Shown here piece after piece: positions 46,481 through 55,494 of a stretch of 64,000 nt of DNA. The stretch covers positions 19,842 to 83,841 of the forward strand of contig JAFRQC010000017.1 of the NCBI GenBank assembly GCA_017428805.1, written 5' to 3'. Under the pieces are notes generated by a model that worked only from the letters and a program-made list of their open reading frames with translations, was not told where the DNA came from and ran no database searches. Source of the DNA: Prevotella sp. (GTDB lineage: Bacteria > Bacteroidota > Bacteroidia > Bacteroidales > Bacteroidaceae). Numbering within the stretch: position 1 is the stretch's first letter; every line of letters begins with the position of its first letter. The translations under genes were made by a program, and so were the position numbers.

Positions 46481-46577
46481 TTTCCCCTCCTGAGTAGGAG
46501 GGGTTAGGGGTGGTCTGAGCAAGTGCTTGGATTGAGGCTGATCAGACCCCCTCTAACTCCCCCTACTCAGGGGGAGA
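46481..46577. repeat. REPIN-like inverted repeat pair
   Basis: The left arm begins CCCCTCCTGAGTAGGAGGGG (hairpin with GAGT loop) and continues to GGTCTGA. The right arm is TCAGACCCCC..CTCCCCCTACTCAGGGGGA. The two arms are inverted copies separated by about 23 bases, between lgt and ychF. The same unit occurs at 52688-52793, and a split version at 57690-58178. Confidence 0.88.
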
Positions 46578-46583
46578 ATGAGA

Positions 46584-47684
46584 TTAGACATTGAATCTGA
46601 AGTGCATGATATCTCCGTCTTGGACAATGTAGTCCTTGCCCTCGACGGCGAGTTTGCCAGCTTCGCGGACAGCGGCCTCAGAGCCGTACTGGATATAATC
46701 GTCGTACTTGATGACCTCGGCGCGGATAAAGCCCTTCTCGAAGTCTGTATGGATGACACCAGCACATTGCGGAGCCTTCCAGCCTTTCTTATATGTCCAG
46801 GCCTTGACCTCCATCTCACCAGCGGTGATGAATGTTTCGAGGTTCAGCAGGGCGTAGGCCTTCTTGATCAGACGGTTCACACCACTCTCCTCCAAGCCTA
46901 ACTCCTCGAGGAACATCTGTTTGTCCTCGTAGGACTCAAGTTCTGCGATGTCCTCTTCTGTCTTGGCAGCGATGACCATCATCTCTGCACCTTCCTCCTG
47001 GGCCAGCTCCCCTACCCTCTTCGTGAAGTCGTTGCCGTCCTTGGCATCAGCCTCGCCAACGTTGCAGACATAAAGCACAGGCTTCGACGTGAGCAGGAAG
47101 AGATTGCGGGCACAGTCCTGTTCGTCCTTCGACTCGAACTCCACGATACGGGCGTTCTTACCCTGATCCAGTGCCTCCTTATAAGCATGAAGCACAGCAA
47201 CCTCGATCTTCGCATCCTTATTGCCAGCAGCAGCGGCCTTCTCCGTCTTGGCCAGACGGCTCTCGATGGTCTCTAAGTCCTTCAATTGCAACTCAGTATC
47301 AATGATTTCCTTGTCGCGGATGGGATCGATGGTGCCATCCACGTGGGTAATGTTTTCGTCCTCGAAACAACGGAGCACGTGGATGATGGCGTCCGTCTCG
47401 CGGATATTCCCAAGGAACTTATTGCCTAAGCCCTCGCCCTTCGAGGCGCCCTTCACCAGACCAGCGATGTCCACAATCTCACAAGTGGCAGGCACTATGC
47501 GTCCAGGATGCACCAGTTCTGCGAGTTTCGTCAGGCGCTCATCAGGGACGGTGATGACGCCGACGTTGGGTTCTATCGTACAAAAGGGGAAATTTGCTGC
47601 CTGAGCCTTTGCACTCGACAAGCAATTAAACAACGTGGACTTACCCACATTCGGGAGTCCTACAATACCACATTTTAATGCCAT
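46584..47684 (-). CDS. ychF: Redox-regulated ATPase YchF
   Basis: 366-residue OBG-family protein. G1 is GIVGLPNVGKSTLFNCLSSA, G3 is EIVDIAGLVKGASKGEGLGN, and the modified G4 region is VLYVCNVGEADA, consistent with ATP preference. The C-terminal TGS-like end is FEKGFIRAEVIKYDDYIQYG and MHFRFNV. Binds the ribosome; involved in stress responses. Minus-strand -7 box TACCTTTG at 47714-47721. Confidence 0.95.
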   Translation of the reverse strand: MALKCGIVGLPNVGKSTLFNCLSSAKAQAANFPFCTIEPNVGVITVPDERLTKLAELVHPGRIVPATCEIVDIAGLVKGASKGEGLGNKFLGNIRETDAIIHVLRCFEDENITHVDGTIDPIRDKEIIDTELQLKDLETIESRLAKTEKAAAAGNKDAKIEVAVLHAYKEALDQGKNARIVEFESKDEQDCARNLFLLTSKPVLYVCNVGEADAKDGNDFTKRVGELAQEEGAEMMVIAAKTEEDIAELESYEDKQMFLEELGLEESGVNRLIKKAYALLNLETFITAGEMEVKAWTYKKGWKAPQCAGVIHTDFEKGFIRAEVIKYDDYIQYGSEAAVREAGKLAVEGKDYIVQDGDIMHFRFNV

Positions 47685-47725
47685 TTTCTTCTATAAACGT
47701 TTATTTTCGGGTGCAAAGGTACAAA

Positions 47726-47746
47726 GAAAAGTGAAAAGTGAAAAGT
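47726..47746. repeat. Heptamer tandem repeat (GAAAAGT)3
   Basis: Three exact GAAAAGT units lie directly upstream of the ychF promoter box in the divergent ychF/DUF3237 promoter region. The plus-strand -7 box TATCTTTG is at 47811-47818. Confidence 0.8.
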
Positions 47747-47849
47747 GAAAAATTTGCTACCGCCATTTAAAATTATACATTATCTATGATTCATTATCCG
47801 TTATTTTGCCTATCTTTGCACCCTCTAACAGATTTAAACCATTTAAGAA

Positions 47850-48368
47850 ATGAAGAAGATTCTCTTATCAATGTTTGCTTTCGTGGCGCTCTCACTGTCT
47901 GCCAGCGCCCAGGTTGCAGAACCCCAAAACACGCCTCAGCTCGAGTTCGCCCTGCAGTTGAAGGTGACGCTGGGCGAGGCTTACACTTGTGGTGAGACCC
48001 AGCACGGCCAGCGAACCATCATTCCCATTACTGGCGGAACCTTCGAGGGACCCAATATCAAGGGCACAATCATCAACGGTGGTGCTGACTATCAGCTGAA
48101 CAACAAGGCCACAGGTCGTACAGAACTCGAGGCCATCTACTGCATCAAGACGGATGACGGCGTGAACATCCACGTTCGCAATCGTGGTATCATCAATTCG
48201 GGCAAAGACGAACAGGGTAATCCCACGTTCTATTTCAAGGCTGCCCCTCAGTTCGAGGCTCCCGTCGATAGCAAATACGCCTGGCTGAACAATGCCATCT
48301 TCGTTTGCCAGCCAGACTTCTCTGGCGGTTTCAAGGGCATCGTCCTTAACGTCTGGAAAGTTAAGTAA
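47850..48368 (+). CDS. DUF3237 secreted protein
   Basis: 172 residues with signal peptide (MKKILLSMFAFVALSLSASA then Q). LEFALQLKVTLGEAYTCGET, TIIPITGGTFEGPNIKGTII and GGADYQLNNKATGRTELEAI match DUF3237, a beta-barrel family of unknown function. KDEQGNPTFYFKAAPQFEAP and YAWLNNAIFVCQPDFSGGF complete it. Single-gene unit with a clear promoter at 47811-47818. Confidence 0.82.
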   Translation: MKKILLSMFAFVALSLSASAQVAEPQNTPQLEFALQLKVTLGEAYTCGETQHGQRTIIPITGGTFEGPNIKGTIINGGADYQLNNKATGRTELEAIYCIKTDDGVNIHVRNRGIINSGKDEQGNPTFYFKAAPQFEAPVDSKYAWLNNAIFVCQPDFSGGFKGIVLNVWKVK

Positions 48369-48379
48369 GTAGTCCCTTC

Positions 48380-48829
48380 TTAGGTTAGGATCTGTTCGGC
48401 GTGCTCTTTGGTTTTCACCTGCTTGCCGGCAAAAATCTGTTCTATGATGCCTTCTTCGTTGATGATGAAGGTGGTGCGGATGGTGCCCATAGTTTTCTTG
48501 CCGTACATCGTCTTCTCGCCCCAGGCGCCCATCGCCTCCATCAGCTTCTTATCCACATCGGCAATCAGGGGGAAGGGCAGTTCGTATTTCTCCTTGAACT
48601 TCACATGTGAGGCGGCAGAGTCCTTGCTCACGCCAACCACCTCATATCCCCTACCCTGCAGCTCGCCGTAATGGTCTCTCAGACTACAAGCCTCTGCCGT
48701 ACAACCGCTAGTATTGTCTTTCGGATAGAAGTACAATACGAGCTTTCTTCCCTTGTAATCACTCAGACGGATATCCCGTCCCTGTTCGTCTTTGCCCAAT
48801 ATCTCAGGCGCTTTGTCTCCAATATTCAT
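48380..48829 (-). CDS. bcp: Thiol peroxidase of the Bcp/PrxQ type
   Basis: 149 residues. LVLYFYPKDNTSGCTAEACS gives the peroxidatic Cys and, five residues later, the resolving Cys. Reduces peroxides with thioredoxin in the cytoplasm. The GKEKTMYGKKTMGTIRTTF-like end is as in the family. Lies 26 bases downstream of polA on the same strand. Confidence 0.93.
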   Translation of the reverse strand: MNIGDKAPEILGKDEQGRDIRLSDYKGRKLVLYFYPKDNTSGCTAEACSLRDHYGELQGRGYEVVGVSKDSAASHVKFKEKYELPFPLIADVDKKLMEAMGAWGEKTMYGKKTMGTIRTTFIINEEGIIEQIFAGKQVKTKEHAEQILT

Positions 48830-48855
48830 AGTTCGATAATTATGTTGTGTTTCTA

Positions 48856-51621
48856 TTAGTGGGCCTCAAGCCAGTTCTGTCCGAAGCCGGAGTCTGCCAC
48901 AAGGGGAACGTTCAAGGGGAAGGCGTTCTGCATCTCCTCGATGACGATACGCTCTACCCTCTCCTTTTCCTCAGGATAGACGGAGAAGTTGAGTTCGTCG
49001 TGTACTTGCAGGATCATCTTACTCTTGATGCCCTCTTTCTGGAAGCGTTCGTGGATGCGGATCATCGCTACCTTAATGATATCTGCCGCTGTGCCCTGGA
49101 TGGGGGCATTGATGGCGTTACGCTCAGCAAAACCTCGGACGGTGGCGTTGTGGGAGTTGATATCCGGCAAATAGCGACGACGGCCGAATAGGGTAGTGAC
49201 ATAACCCTTTTGACGGGCCACCTCCTTGGATTTCTCCATATAGTCGAGAACCTGTGGGAAGGTGGCGAAATAGCCGTCTATCAGCATCTTTGCCTCGTCG
49301 CGAGGGATGTCCAGACGCTCAGCCAAGCCAAAGACAGTGATGCCGTAGATGATGCCGAAATTGGCGCGCTTCGATTTCGTGCGTTCATCACGAGTGACTT
49401 CAGAGATATCTTTCTTATAGATGTTTGCGGCTGTGGCAGCGTGGAGGTCTTTGCCTTCACGGAACACTTCGATCATATTCTGGTCCTGCGAGAGATGGGC
49501 CATCACACGCAGTTCTATCTGACTATAGTCTGCTGAAAAGAACAGACAACCTGGCTCTGGCACGAATGCCTTGCGGATCTCCTTGCCGTCCTCGCCTCGG
49601 ATGGGGATATTCTGGAGATTGGGGTCGCTGCTTGACAGGCGTCCCGTAGCCGTGATGGTCTGATTAAACGAGGTATGGATATGGCCAGTACGAGGGTTAA
49701 TCAGTTTAGGCAGGGCATCGATATACGTGCCGATAAGTTTCTTTAATCCTCTGTGTTCCAATATATCTGCTACAATCTCGTGCTTATTGCGCATTTGTTG
49801 GAGCACATCCTCAGAAGTGACATATTGGCCCGTCTTGGTCTTCTTGGCCTTCTCTACGATCTTGAGTTTGTCGAAGAGGATTTCTCCAACTTGTTTGGGT
49901 GAGGCTATGTTAAACTGTTCGCCAGCCAACTCGTAGATTCTTGCTTCAAGTTCGTTCATCCTGTCCGTCAAAACCTTTGACGTTTCTTGAAGTGATGCCG
50001 TATCCAGGCAGACGCCATTCATCTCCATTTCCGCCAAGACAGGCATCAGAGGCATCTCAATCTCATAGAACAATTTCTCGCACTCGTACTTCTTCAACTC
50101 TGGCTCTAGTTTGTTCTTTAGGCGGAGGGTGACATCTGCATCCTCAGCAGCATACTCGTAGACCTGAGAGGGTAGGAGGTCGCGCATCGATTTCTGGTTC
50201 TTGCCCTTGGGACCGATGAGCTCATCGATGTGGATGGTCTGATAGTTGAGATAGATCTCAGCCATATAGTCCATATTGTGATGTAACTCGGGTTGGATGA
50301 GGTAGTGGGCAATCATCGTGTCGAACATCGGACCTGCGAGATGGATGTCGTAGTTGCGCAACACCTCGAGGTCGTACTTCAAGTTTTGTCCGACCTTGAG
50401 GATTTTGGGATCTTCATACACCTCTTTAAATATATTAACGATTCGCAACGCTTCTTCACGTTTTGCTGGAATGGGGACATAAAAGGCCTCAAATTCCTTC
50501 ACAGCGAAGCTCAAACCGACCAATTCTGCGTCAATCGGATTCGTTGAAGTCGTTTCCGTATCTAGACTGAGAATTTCATTTGTCCTAAAAAAGTCACAAA
50601 TTTTCCTCATATCCTCTTCATTATCAACGAGTTTGTAGTTGTGAGGGGTCGTTTCTAAGGCCTCAAAACTCGCGTTTTTTGAACTTTCCGTCCCGTTGGG
50701 CGCAAATTCTGCAAAGAGATCGAGTTGGCCGTTAACAGGCGTTTGTGGTTTTTGGTTTTTTTTAAGAACTCTGTCTGCGAAGCTTTTCATCTCCAATTCG
50801 AGGAGCAGTTTGCCGAGTTCGTCCTCATTCGGCTCAACAAGCTTCAACGCTTCCATGTCGAGCTCGATGGGAACATCCGTCTTGATAGTCGCGAGGAAGT
50901 AACTCATCCGGATATCGTCGATATGTTCCTCAACCTTCTCGCGAAGTTTGCCCTTGATCTCTGATGACCTTTCAATCAACGTATCGATGCTTCCGAACTC
51001 GTTGATGAGTTTCACGGCTGTCTTCTCTCCGACACCAGGACACCCAGGGAAGTTATCAGCCGAGTCGCCCATCAGCGCCAGCAGATCAATGACCGATAGG
51101 GTAGTGGGGATGCCATATTTCTCACAGACTTCCTTTGGACCCATCGTCTCATAGCCGCCACCATGACGAGGACGATAGATCTTCACGTGGTCACTCACCA
51201 ACTGACCATAGTCTTTATCGGGTGTCAACATAAAAGTGTCGATTCCATCGGCTCCTGCCTTTGTGGCGAGGGTGCCGATGACATCGTCTGCCTCGAATCC
51301 ATCGACCTGGAGAATGGGAATCCGATAGGCTTTCAACAGGTCTTTAATGATGGGAACGGCTTTGCGGATGTCCTCTGGCGTCTCCTCACGCTGGGCTTTG
51401 TAAGCTGGGAAAGCCTCGCTTCGGAAGGTGGGGCCGTGAGGGTCGAAGGCTACGCCGATATGGGTGGGCTGTTCTTTCGTGAGCACCTCGTTGAGGGTGT
51501 TGAGGAAGCCCATAATGGCACTCGTGTTCAGTCCCTTTGAGTTGATTCTTGGGTTCTTGATGAACGCATAATAACTGCGATAGATGAGCGCATAAGCGTC
51601 TAAAAGGAAGAGTTTCTGCAT
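48856..51621 (-). CDS. polA: DNA polymerase I
   Basis: 921 residues. The 5' nuclease part starts KLFLLDAYALIYRSYYAFIK with FEADDVIGTLATKAGADGID. The proofreading domain keeps DTETTSTNPIDAELVGLSF. The polymerase motif A is FFSADYSQIELRVMAHLSQD, motif B TKSKRANFGIIYGITVFGLA, motif C LQVHDELNFSVYPE. Fills gaps in repair and removes Okazaki primers. Confidence 0.97.
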   Translation of the reverse strand: MQKLFLLDAYALIYRSYYAFIKNPRINSKGLNTSAIMGFLNTLNEVLTKEQPTHIGVAFDPHGPTFRSEAFPAYKAQREETPEDIRKAVPIIKDLLKAYRIPILQVDGFEADDVIGTLATKAGADGIDTFMLTPDKDYGQLVSDHVKIYRPRHGGGYETMGPKEVCEKYGIPTTLSVIDLLALMGDSADNFPGCPGVGEKTAVKLINEFGSIDTLIERSSEIKGKLREKVEEHIDDIRMSYFLATIKTDVPIELDMEALKLVEPNEDELGKLLLELEMKSFADRVLKKNQKPQTPVNGQLDLFAEFAPNGTESSKNASFEALETTPHNYKLVDNEEDMRKICDFFRTNEILSLDTETTSTNPIDAELVGLSFAVKEFEAFYVPIPAKREEALRIVNIFKEVYEDPKILKVGQNLKYDLEVLRNYDIHLAGPMFDTMIAHYLIQPELHHNMDYMAEIYLNYQTIHIDELIGPKGKNQKSMRDLLPSQVYEYAAEDADVTLRLKNKLEPELKKYECEKLFYEIEMPLMPVLAEMEMNGVCLDTASLQETSKVLTDRMNELEARIYELAGEQFNIASPKQVGEILFDKLKIVEKAKKTKTGQYVTSEDVLQQMRNKHEIVADILEHRGLKKLIGTYIDALPKLINPRTGHIHTSFNQTITATGRLSSSDPNLQNIPIRGEDGKEIRKAFVPEPGCLFFSADYSQIELRVMAHLSQDQNMIEVFREGKDLHAATAANIYKKDISEVTRDERTKSKRANFGIIYGITVFGLAERLDIPRDEAKMLIDGYFATFPQVLDYMEKSKEVARQKGYVTTLFGRRRYLPDINSHNATVRGFAERNAINAPIQGTAADIIKVAMIRIHERFQKEGIKSKMILQVHDELNFSVYPEEKERVERIVIEEMQNAFPLNVPLVADSGFGQNWLEAH

Positions 51622-51681
51622 AACTTTGTTTATTTTCTGCGTAAAATTACTAAAAAATATCGATATTACAATGATTTTTAC

Positions 51682-51689
51682 TAATTTTG
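51682..51689 (+). promoter_or_regulatory. -7 promoter box of the prenyl synthetase gene
   Basis: TAATTTTG fits TAnnTTTG, 20 bases before the ATG at 51709. Confidence 0.6.
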
Positions 51690-51708
51690 TATCAAAATTC
51701 GAGATAAT

Positions 51709-52683
51709 ATGGATTATTTGTCAGTTATCAAGCACCCGATTGAGAGTGATTTCCAGGAGTTCGTCTTTCGTTTCCAGGGTTCGCTGAGCCATTCGTATGG
51801 CCTCCTTTCACAGGCTCTGGAACATATCCGTCAGCGCACAGGCAAGCAGATGCGACCTATGCTCACATTGTTGTCTGCGAAGAACTATGGTGAGGTATCA
51901 GACGTCACCCAGAATGCGGCAGTCGCACTTGAATTGTTGCATACGGCTTCGCTGATTCACGACGATGTGGTGGATGAGAGTAGTGAACGTCGTGGACAGT
52001 CGTCTGTCAATGCCTCCTATAATAATAAGGTGGCTGTGCTTGTGGGCGACTACATCCTCTCTACTTGCCTTAGTCACGTGGCAAAGACGAAAGATCATAG
52101 AGTTTTACAATATGTCGCAGAACTTGGTATGACCTTGGCATCAGGTGAGATTCTGCAGTTGCAGAACATTAACAACTCTGAATTCTCGGAAGATGTTTAT
52201 TATCAGGTGATTAGACAAAAGACTGCAGCCTTGTTTGAGACTTGCTGTGGTATGGGTTCTCTGTCTGTGAATGCGTCGGAAGAGGATATTAAAAAGGCGA
52301 AACAATTCGGACAAGATTTGGGTATGATCTTCCAGATTCGCGATGATATCTTTGACTATTACGATTCGACGGAAATAGGCAAGCCTACAGGTAACGATAT
52401 GGCAGAAGGAAAACTGACGTTGCCTGTGATCTATGCGCTGAATCACTCTGACTTTGAGCCTATGAAGTCGTTGGCAAGAAAGGTGAAGTTAGGCACGATC
52501 AATGTCGATGAAATCGCTGTGCTTGTGGAGTTTGCCAAGCAGAGTGGGGGAATCCAGTATGCTGAACGTATGATGGATCGCTATTCGCAGAAGGCCAAGA
52601 CTTATATCGACACTTGCGTGAAACCAGAACTCAAAGAGGCCTACGAGACGTATCTTGAATACGTCATCAGGCGCAAGTTGTAG
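51709..52683 (+). CDS. Polyprenyl diphosphate synthase
   Basis: Chain-elongating trans-prenyltransferase, 324 residues. First Asp-rich motif LIHDDVVDESSERRGQSSVN, second IFQIRDDIFDYYDSTEIGKP. QMRPMLTLLSAKNYGE is the early conserved region. Likely makes the long side chain of menaquinone, which would feed the fumarate reductase of this window; chain length is not decided by sequence. Stands alone, followed by a REPIN-like repeat. Confidence 0.93.
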   Translation: MDYLSVIKHPIESDFQEFVFRFQGSLSHSYGLLSQALEHIRQRTGKQMRPMLTLLSAKNYGEVSDVTQNAAVALELLHTASLIHDDVVDESSERRGQSSVNASYNNKVAVLVGDYILSTCLSHVAKTKDHRVLQYVAELGMTLASGEILQLQNINNSEFSEDVYYQVIRQKTAALFETCCGMGSLSVNASEEDIKKAKQFGQDLGMIFQIRDDIFDYYDSTEIGKPTGNDMAEGKLTLPVIYALNHSDFEPMKSLARKVKLGTINVDEIAVLVEFAKQSGGIQYAERMMDRYSQKAKTYIDTCVKPELKEAYETYLEYVIRRKL

Positions 52684-52687
52684 CTTT

Positions 52688-52793
52688 TTCCCCTCCTGAG
52701 TAGGAGGGGTAGGGGTGGTCTGATCTGCCTCATATCAAAGCCTTGAGTTAGTGCTGCTCAGACCCCCTCTGGCTCCCCCTACTCAGGGGGAGA
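52688..52793. repeat. REPIN-like inverted repeat pair
   Basis: Arms as in 46481-46577 (CCCCTCCTGAGTAGGAGGGG and CTCCCCCTACTCAGGGGGA), with about 34 bases between, filling the gap between the converging prenyl synthetase and deoC genes. Confidence 0.88.
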
Positions 52794-52803
52794 AAAAATT
52801 ACC

Positions 52804-53706
52804 TTAGAAGAACTTCGTTTCCTCACCGAGGACTTCGCTTAACAGCATATTTGCCAAGCGCGAAGTACCCATCCGGAACCACTGATTCGTGAGCCATTTC
52901 TCGCCTAAGACCTCTTTCACGATGGTGTAGTATATGAGTGCATCCATCACGCTATTCAGGCCTCCAGCAGGCTTAAAACCAATCTGTATGCCCGTTTCAT
53001 TGTAGTATTCCTTGATGGCCTGGCACATCACATAGGCTGCCTCAGGCGTTGCTGCTGGTTCGAGTTTACCTGTGGATGTCTTGATATAATCAGCTCCAGA
53101 ATACATCGCCAACAGCGAAGCCGTCTTGATGTTTGAAGCCGTTTTCAGACAACCTGTTTCCAAAATCACCTTCATCTTATGCTCGCCACAGGCCTCCTTC
53201 ATCTGCTGTATCTCGTCGCAGACCGTCTCGTAGTCGCCAGAGAGGAAAGCACCCACGCTGAGCACCATATCAATCTCCGTCGCACCGTCTTTGATGGCCA
53301 GCGCCGTCTCTACCGTTTTCACCTCAATAAGTGCCTGAGACGATGGGAAACTGCCTGATACACAGGCTATTTCAACGCCGTCGACCTCTAAGGTTTCAGA
53401 GACGATTCTGGCGAAACGGGGATACACGCAAATAGTTGCCACGTGGGGTAGGGCAGGGTACTGCTCATCGAACTGGTTTACACGCTCTGTGAAGGCCATT
53501 ACGCTCTCGTCTGAGTCCGTCGTCTTCAGAGTTGTCAGTTCCACGCTACCCATCAGGAATTGCTTCACCTCGGGGGTGTCGTTCTCGTGCACTTTCTCCG
53601 TGATAATCTTCTTCACGGCAGCCTTTACGTCCTCGTCATTGATGTCGAGGTTACACTTGCTAAGGGCCTCTTCGATGCGCCCTTTTTCTGTTGATGTTGT
53701 TGCCAT
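52804..53706 (-). CDS. deoC: Deoxyribose-phosphate aldolase
   Basis: 300 residues. Schiff-base Lys is in DYIKTSTGKLEPAATPEAAY; the acidic and Lys partners are in EIDMVLSVGAFLSGDYE and GFKPAGGLNSVMDALIYY. About 40 residues longer at the N-terminus than E. coli DeoC. Cleaves deoxyribose 5-phosphate to glyceraldehyde 3-phosphate and acetaldehyde. Last gene of the dtd-HWKE-mazG run. Confidence 0.94.
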   Translation of the reverse strand: MATTSTEKGRIEEALSKCNLDINDEDVKAAVKKIITEKVHENDTPEVKQFLMGSVELTTLKTTDSDESVMAFTERVNQFDEQYPALPHVATICVYPRFARIVSETLEVDGVEIACVSGSFPSSQALIEVKTVETALAIKDGATEIDMVLSVGAFLSGDYETVCDEIQQMKEACGEHKMKVILETGCLKTASNIKTASLLAMYSGADYIKTSTGKLEPAATPEAAYVMCQAIKEYYNETGIQIGFKPAGGLNSVMDALIYYTIVKEVLGEKWLTNQWFRMGTSRLANMLLSEVLGEETKFF

Positions 53707-53718
53707 AATCGTATCGTT

Positions 53719-54045
53719 TTATGCCATTAATTTCTTGTTGTGGATGTGTCTGAGTGAGTCGCGCTGTGTCTTCTTTTCGATGCTTTTCTGCAGTTCTTCC
53801 GTCAGGTCTACGCCTGTCTGATTGGCTAGGCAGAGCAGCACCCAGAGTACATCGGCCATCTCTTCACCCAGGTTATCCTTCTCGCCATCCTTGAAACTCT
53901 GGTCACCGTATTTGCGAGCCATCACGCGAGCCAGTTCGCCTACTTCCTCTGTCAGAACTGCCATATTCGTCAGTTCTGAGAAGTAGCGCACGCCGTATTC
54001 CCTGATCCAGCGGTCCACAGCCTCTTGTGCTTCCTTGATCGTCAT
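53719..54045 (-). CDS. MazG-like nucleotide pyrophosphohydrolase
   Basis: 108 residues from ATG 54045 (MTIKEAQEAVDRWIREYGVR). Metal-binding EEVGELARVMARKYGDQ and GEEMADVLWVLLCLANQTGV are the EExx..ExxD pattern of MazG-like enzymes, which hydrolyse NTPs or dNTPs to monophosphates. Start overlaps the upstream small membrane gene by 4 bases. Confidence 0.88.
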   Translation of the reverse strand: MTIKEAQEAVDRWIREYGVRYFSELTNMAVLTEEVGELARVMARKYGDQSFKDGEKDNLGEEMADVLWVLLCLANQTGVDLTEELQKSIEKKTQRDSLRHIHNKKLMA

Positions 54046-54293
54046 AGCGGGAAGAAGGTGTTCATAAATAGAAGAACGAACAGCGCCAATGCAATCCAAG
54101 CATTACGACGATTGTCTTTCTCATACTCTTTCCAGTGTAACGCCTTGTAAATCACCACGATACCAAGTAGGATGACAGTGAATATCATAGGGAAGAAGGC
54201 GTGACTTGAGCCCCACAAAGTGCTGATTACAAAAGTGATTGCCAGCAGGAAAAAACCTGCGTTTCTGATTTTATTCAGATGTTCCTTAATCAT
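54042..54293 (-). CDS. Small two-helix membrane protein (HWKE motif)
   Basis: 83 residues: two hydrophobic segments near the N-terminus (AGFFLLAITFVISTLWGSSH, MIFTVILLGIVVIYKAL) and one at the C-terminus (NAWIALALFVLLFMNTFF). Between them LHWKEYEKDNRRN is shared with the next two genes (FHWKEYERENKQ, IHWKENDKMSN). No known domain. Part of the tight dtd to deoC run. Confidence 0.75.
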   Translation of the reverse strand: MIKEHLNKIRNAGFFLLAITFVISTLWGSSHAFFPMIFTVILLGIVVIYKALHWKEYEKDNRRNAWIALALFVLLFMNTFFPL

Positions 54294-54314
54294 AATCTAT
54301 ATGTTTATTTCGTT

Positions 54315-54563
54315 TTATCTTCTTGTCAGCATCTGAAAGAACAGGATGGCGATCGTGAGCAGGATAATCATAATATACTGCTTGTTCTCACGCTCATATT
54401 CCTTCCAATGGAAGGCCTTGTAGAGGAAGATGACGAGCAGCAGCAACAGTCCTAATCCACACGGCCACATACCGTATGGCGTACCCCAGACCAATGCGCA
54501 GATAATGCCGATGGCAGCCAGGATAACGCCTGATATCTCTATCTCTCTCAGATACTTACGCAT
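54315..54563 (-). CDS. Small membrane protein (HWKE motif)
   Basis: 82 residues: SGVILAAIGIICALVWGTPY, CGLGLLLLLVIFLYKAFHWK and a C-terminal hydrophobic IMIILLTIAILFFQML. Clearly a paralogue of 54042-54293. Gaps of 21 and 3 bases to its neighbours. Confidence 0.75.
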   Translation of the reverse strand: MRKYLREIEISGVILAAIGIICALVWGTPYGMWPCGLGLLLLLVIFLYKAFHWKEYERENKQYIMIILLTIAILFFQMLTRR

Positions 54564-54566
54564 TGT

Positions 54567-54788
54567 TTATAGTCCGAAAATGGAGAGTCCGACGAGTATC
54601 AGGAAGGCCACAGAAATGTAGTTCGACATCTTGTCGTTTTCCTTCCAGTGGATGATCGTCCAGATGCTTGATAACGTCATAATACCCAGGCCGATCCATA
54701 CGAGGATGCTCATATTCATCACACGCCCCAGAATGTAGCAGATCAGGGCTGCAAAGTTTACGTAATTTGTGATTTGTCTTCTGTCCAT
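54567..54788 (-). CDS. Small membrane protein (HWKE motif)
   Basis: 73 residues with hydrophobic YVNFAALICYILGRVMNM and WIGLGIMTLSSIWTII, then HWKENDKMSN and a last helix. More distant paralogue of the two genes that follow. It starts 3 bases after dtd. Confidence 0.72.
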   Translation of the reverse strand: MDRRQITNYVNFAALICYILGRVMNMSILVWIGLGIMTLSSIWTIIHWKENDKMSNYISVAFLILVGLSIFGL

Positions 54789-54791
54789 ATC

Positions 54792-55244
54792 TTATTCTTT
54801 ATTTTTAGTATCCATACAGATGGTCACAGGGCCGTCGTTAAGCAGTTCGACCTTCATATCAGCGCCAAATTCGCCTGTCTGTACTGGGTTGCCGATGGCA
54901 GCTGAAAGTTGAGTGCAGAAGGCCTCGTAGAGTGGGATAGAGTGCTCGTGCGAACCTGCCTTGAACCAACTCGGACGATTGCCTTTCTTGTAGCTTGCGA
55001 AGAGTGTGAACTGGCTGACTACCAGACAGTTGCCGCTGATATCCAGAATCGAACGGTTCATTACGTGATCGTCATCGTCGAACACCCTGAGGTTGGCTAC
55101 TTTCCTCACAAGCCAATCTACATCCTCCATCGTGTCCTCATCGCACACACCCAAGAGGATGAGAAATCCCCATCCAATCTGGCCTTTCACGCTGCCGTCG
55201 ATGGTAACGCTGGCCTTGCTAACTCGCTGAATAACTGCACGCAT
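54792..55244 (-). CDS. dtd: D-aminoacyl-tRNA deacylase
   Basis: 150 residues. MRAVIQRVSKASVTIDGSVK start, catalytic SQFTLFASYKKGNRPS and the NDGPVTI cis-peptide motif. Hydrolyses D-amino acids from mischarged tRNA. First gene of the run that continues to deoC; minus-strand -7 box TACCTTTG at 55271-55278. Confidence 0.95.
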   Translation of the reverse strand: MRAVIQRVSKASVTIDGSVKGQIGWGFLILLGVCDEDTMEDVDWLVRKVANLRVFDDDDHVMNRSILDISGNCLVVSQFTLFASYKKGNRPSWFKAGSHEHSIPLYEAFCTQLSAAIGNPVQTGEFGADMKVELLNDGPVTICMDTKNKE

Positions 55245-55355
55245 TTTTGGCTCGTTTGCTTAATTTTCGGCAAAGGTACGAACAATTTCTTAATCCACCA
55301 AATATCAGCGGCATACGACCACGTTAAATTCCCTTAATCGTGCTCCAAAGGCGTT

Positions 55356-55494
55356 CTGTGACAGTTGTGACAGTTATTTTCGTGCGAACATTTTGTTTTT
55401 AATTCAATTATTATATATGTATATATATAATAGTATATAGTAGAATTGTTGATGTGGGAATATTTAATTGTCACAACTGTCACAATTGTCACAA
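55356..55494. repeat. Inverted arrays of TGTGACA / TGTCACA around an A/T-rich centre
   Basis: The left arm has two 9-base units, CTGTGACAG TTGTGACAG (55356-55373); the right arm three, TTGTCACAA CTGTCACAA TTGTCACAA (55468-55494), the reverse complement. The 95-base centre is almost all A/T (TATATATGTATATATATA type). The rest of the 55279-55770 gap has a perfect hairpin ACTTTAG/CTAAAGT (55567-55585) after uvrC and no convincing gene. Confidence 0.8.
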
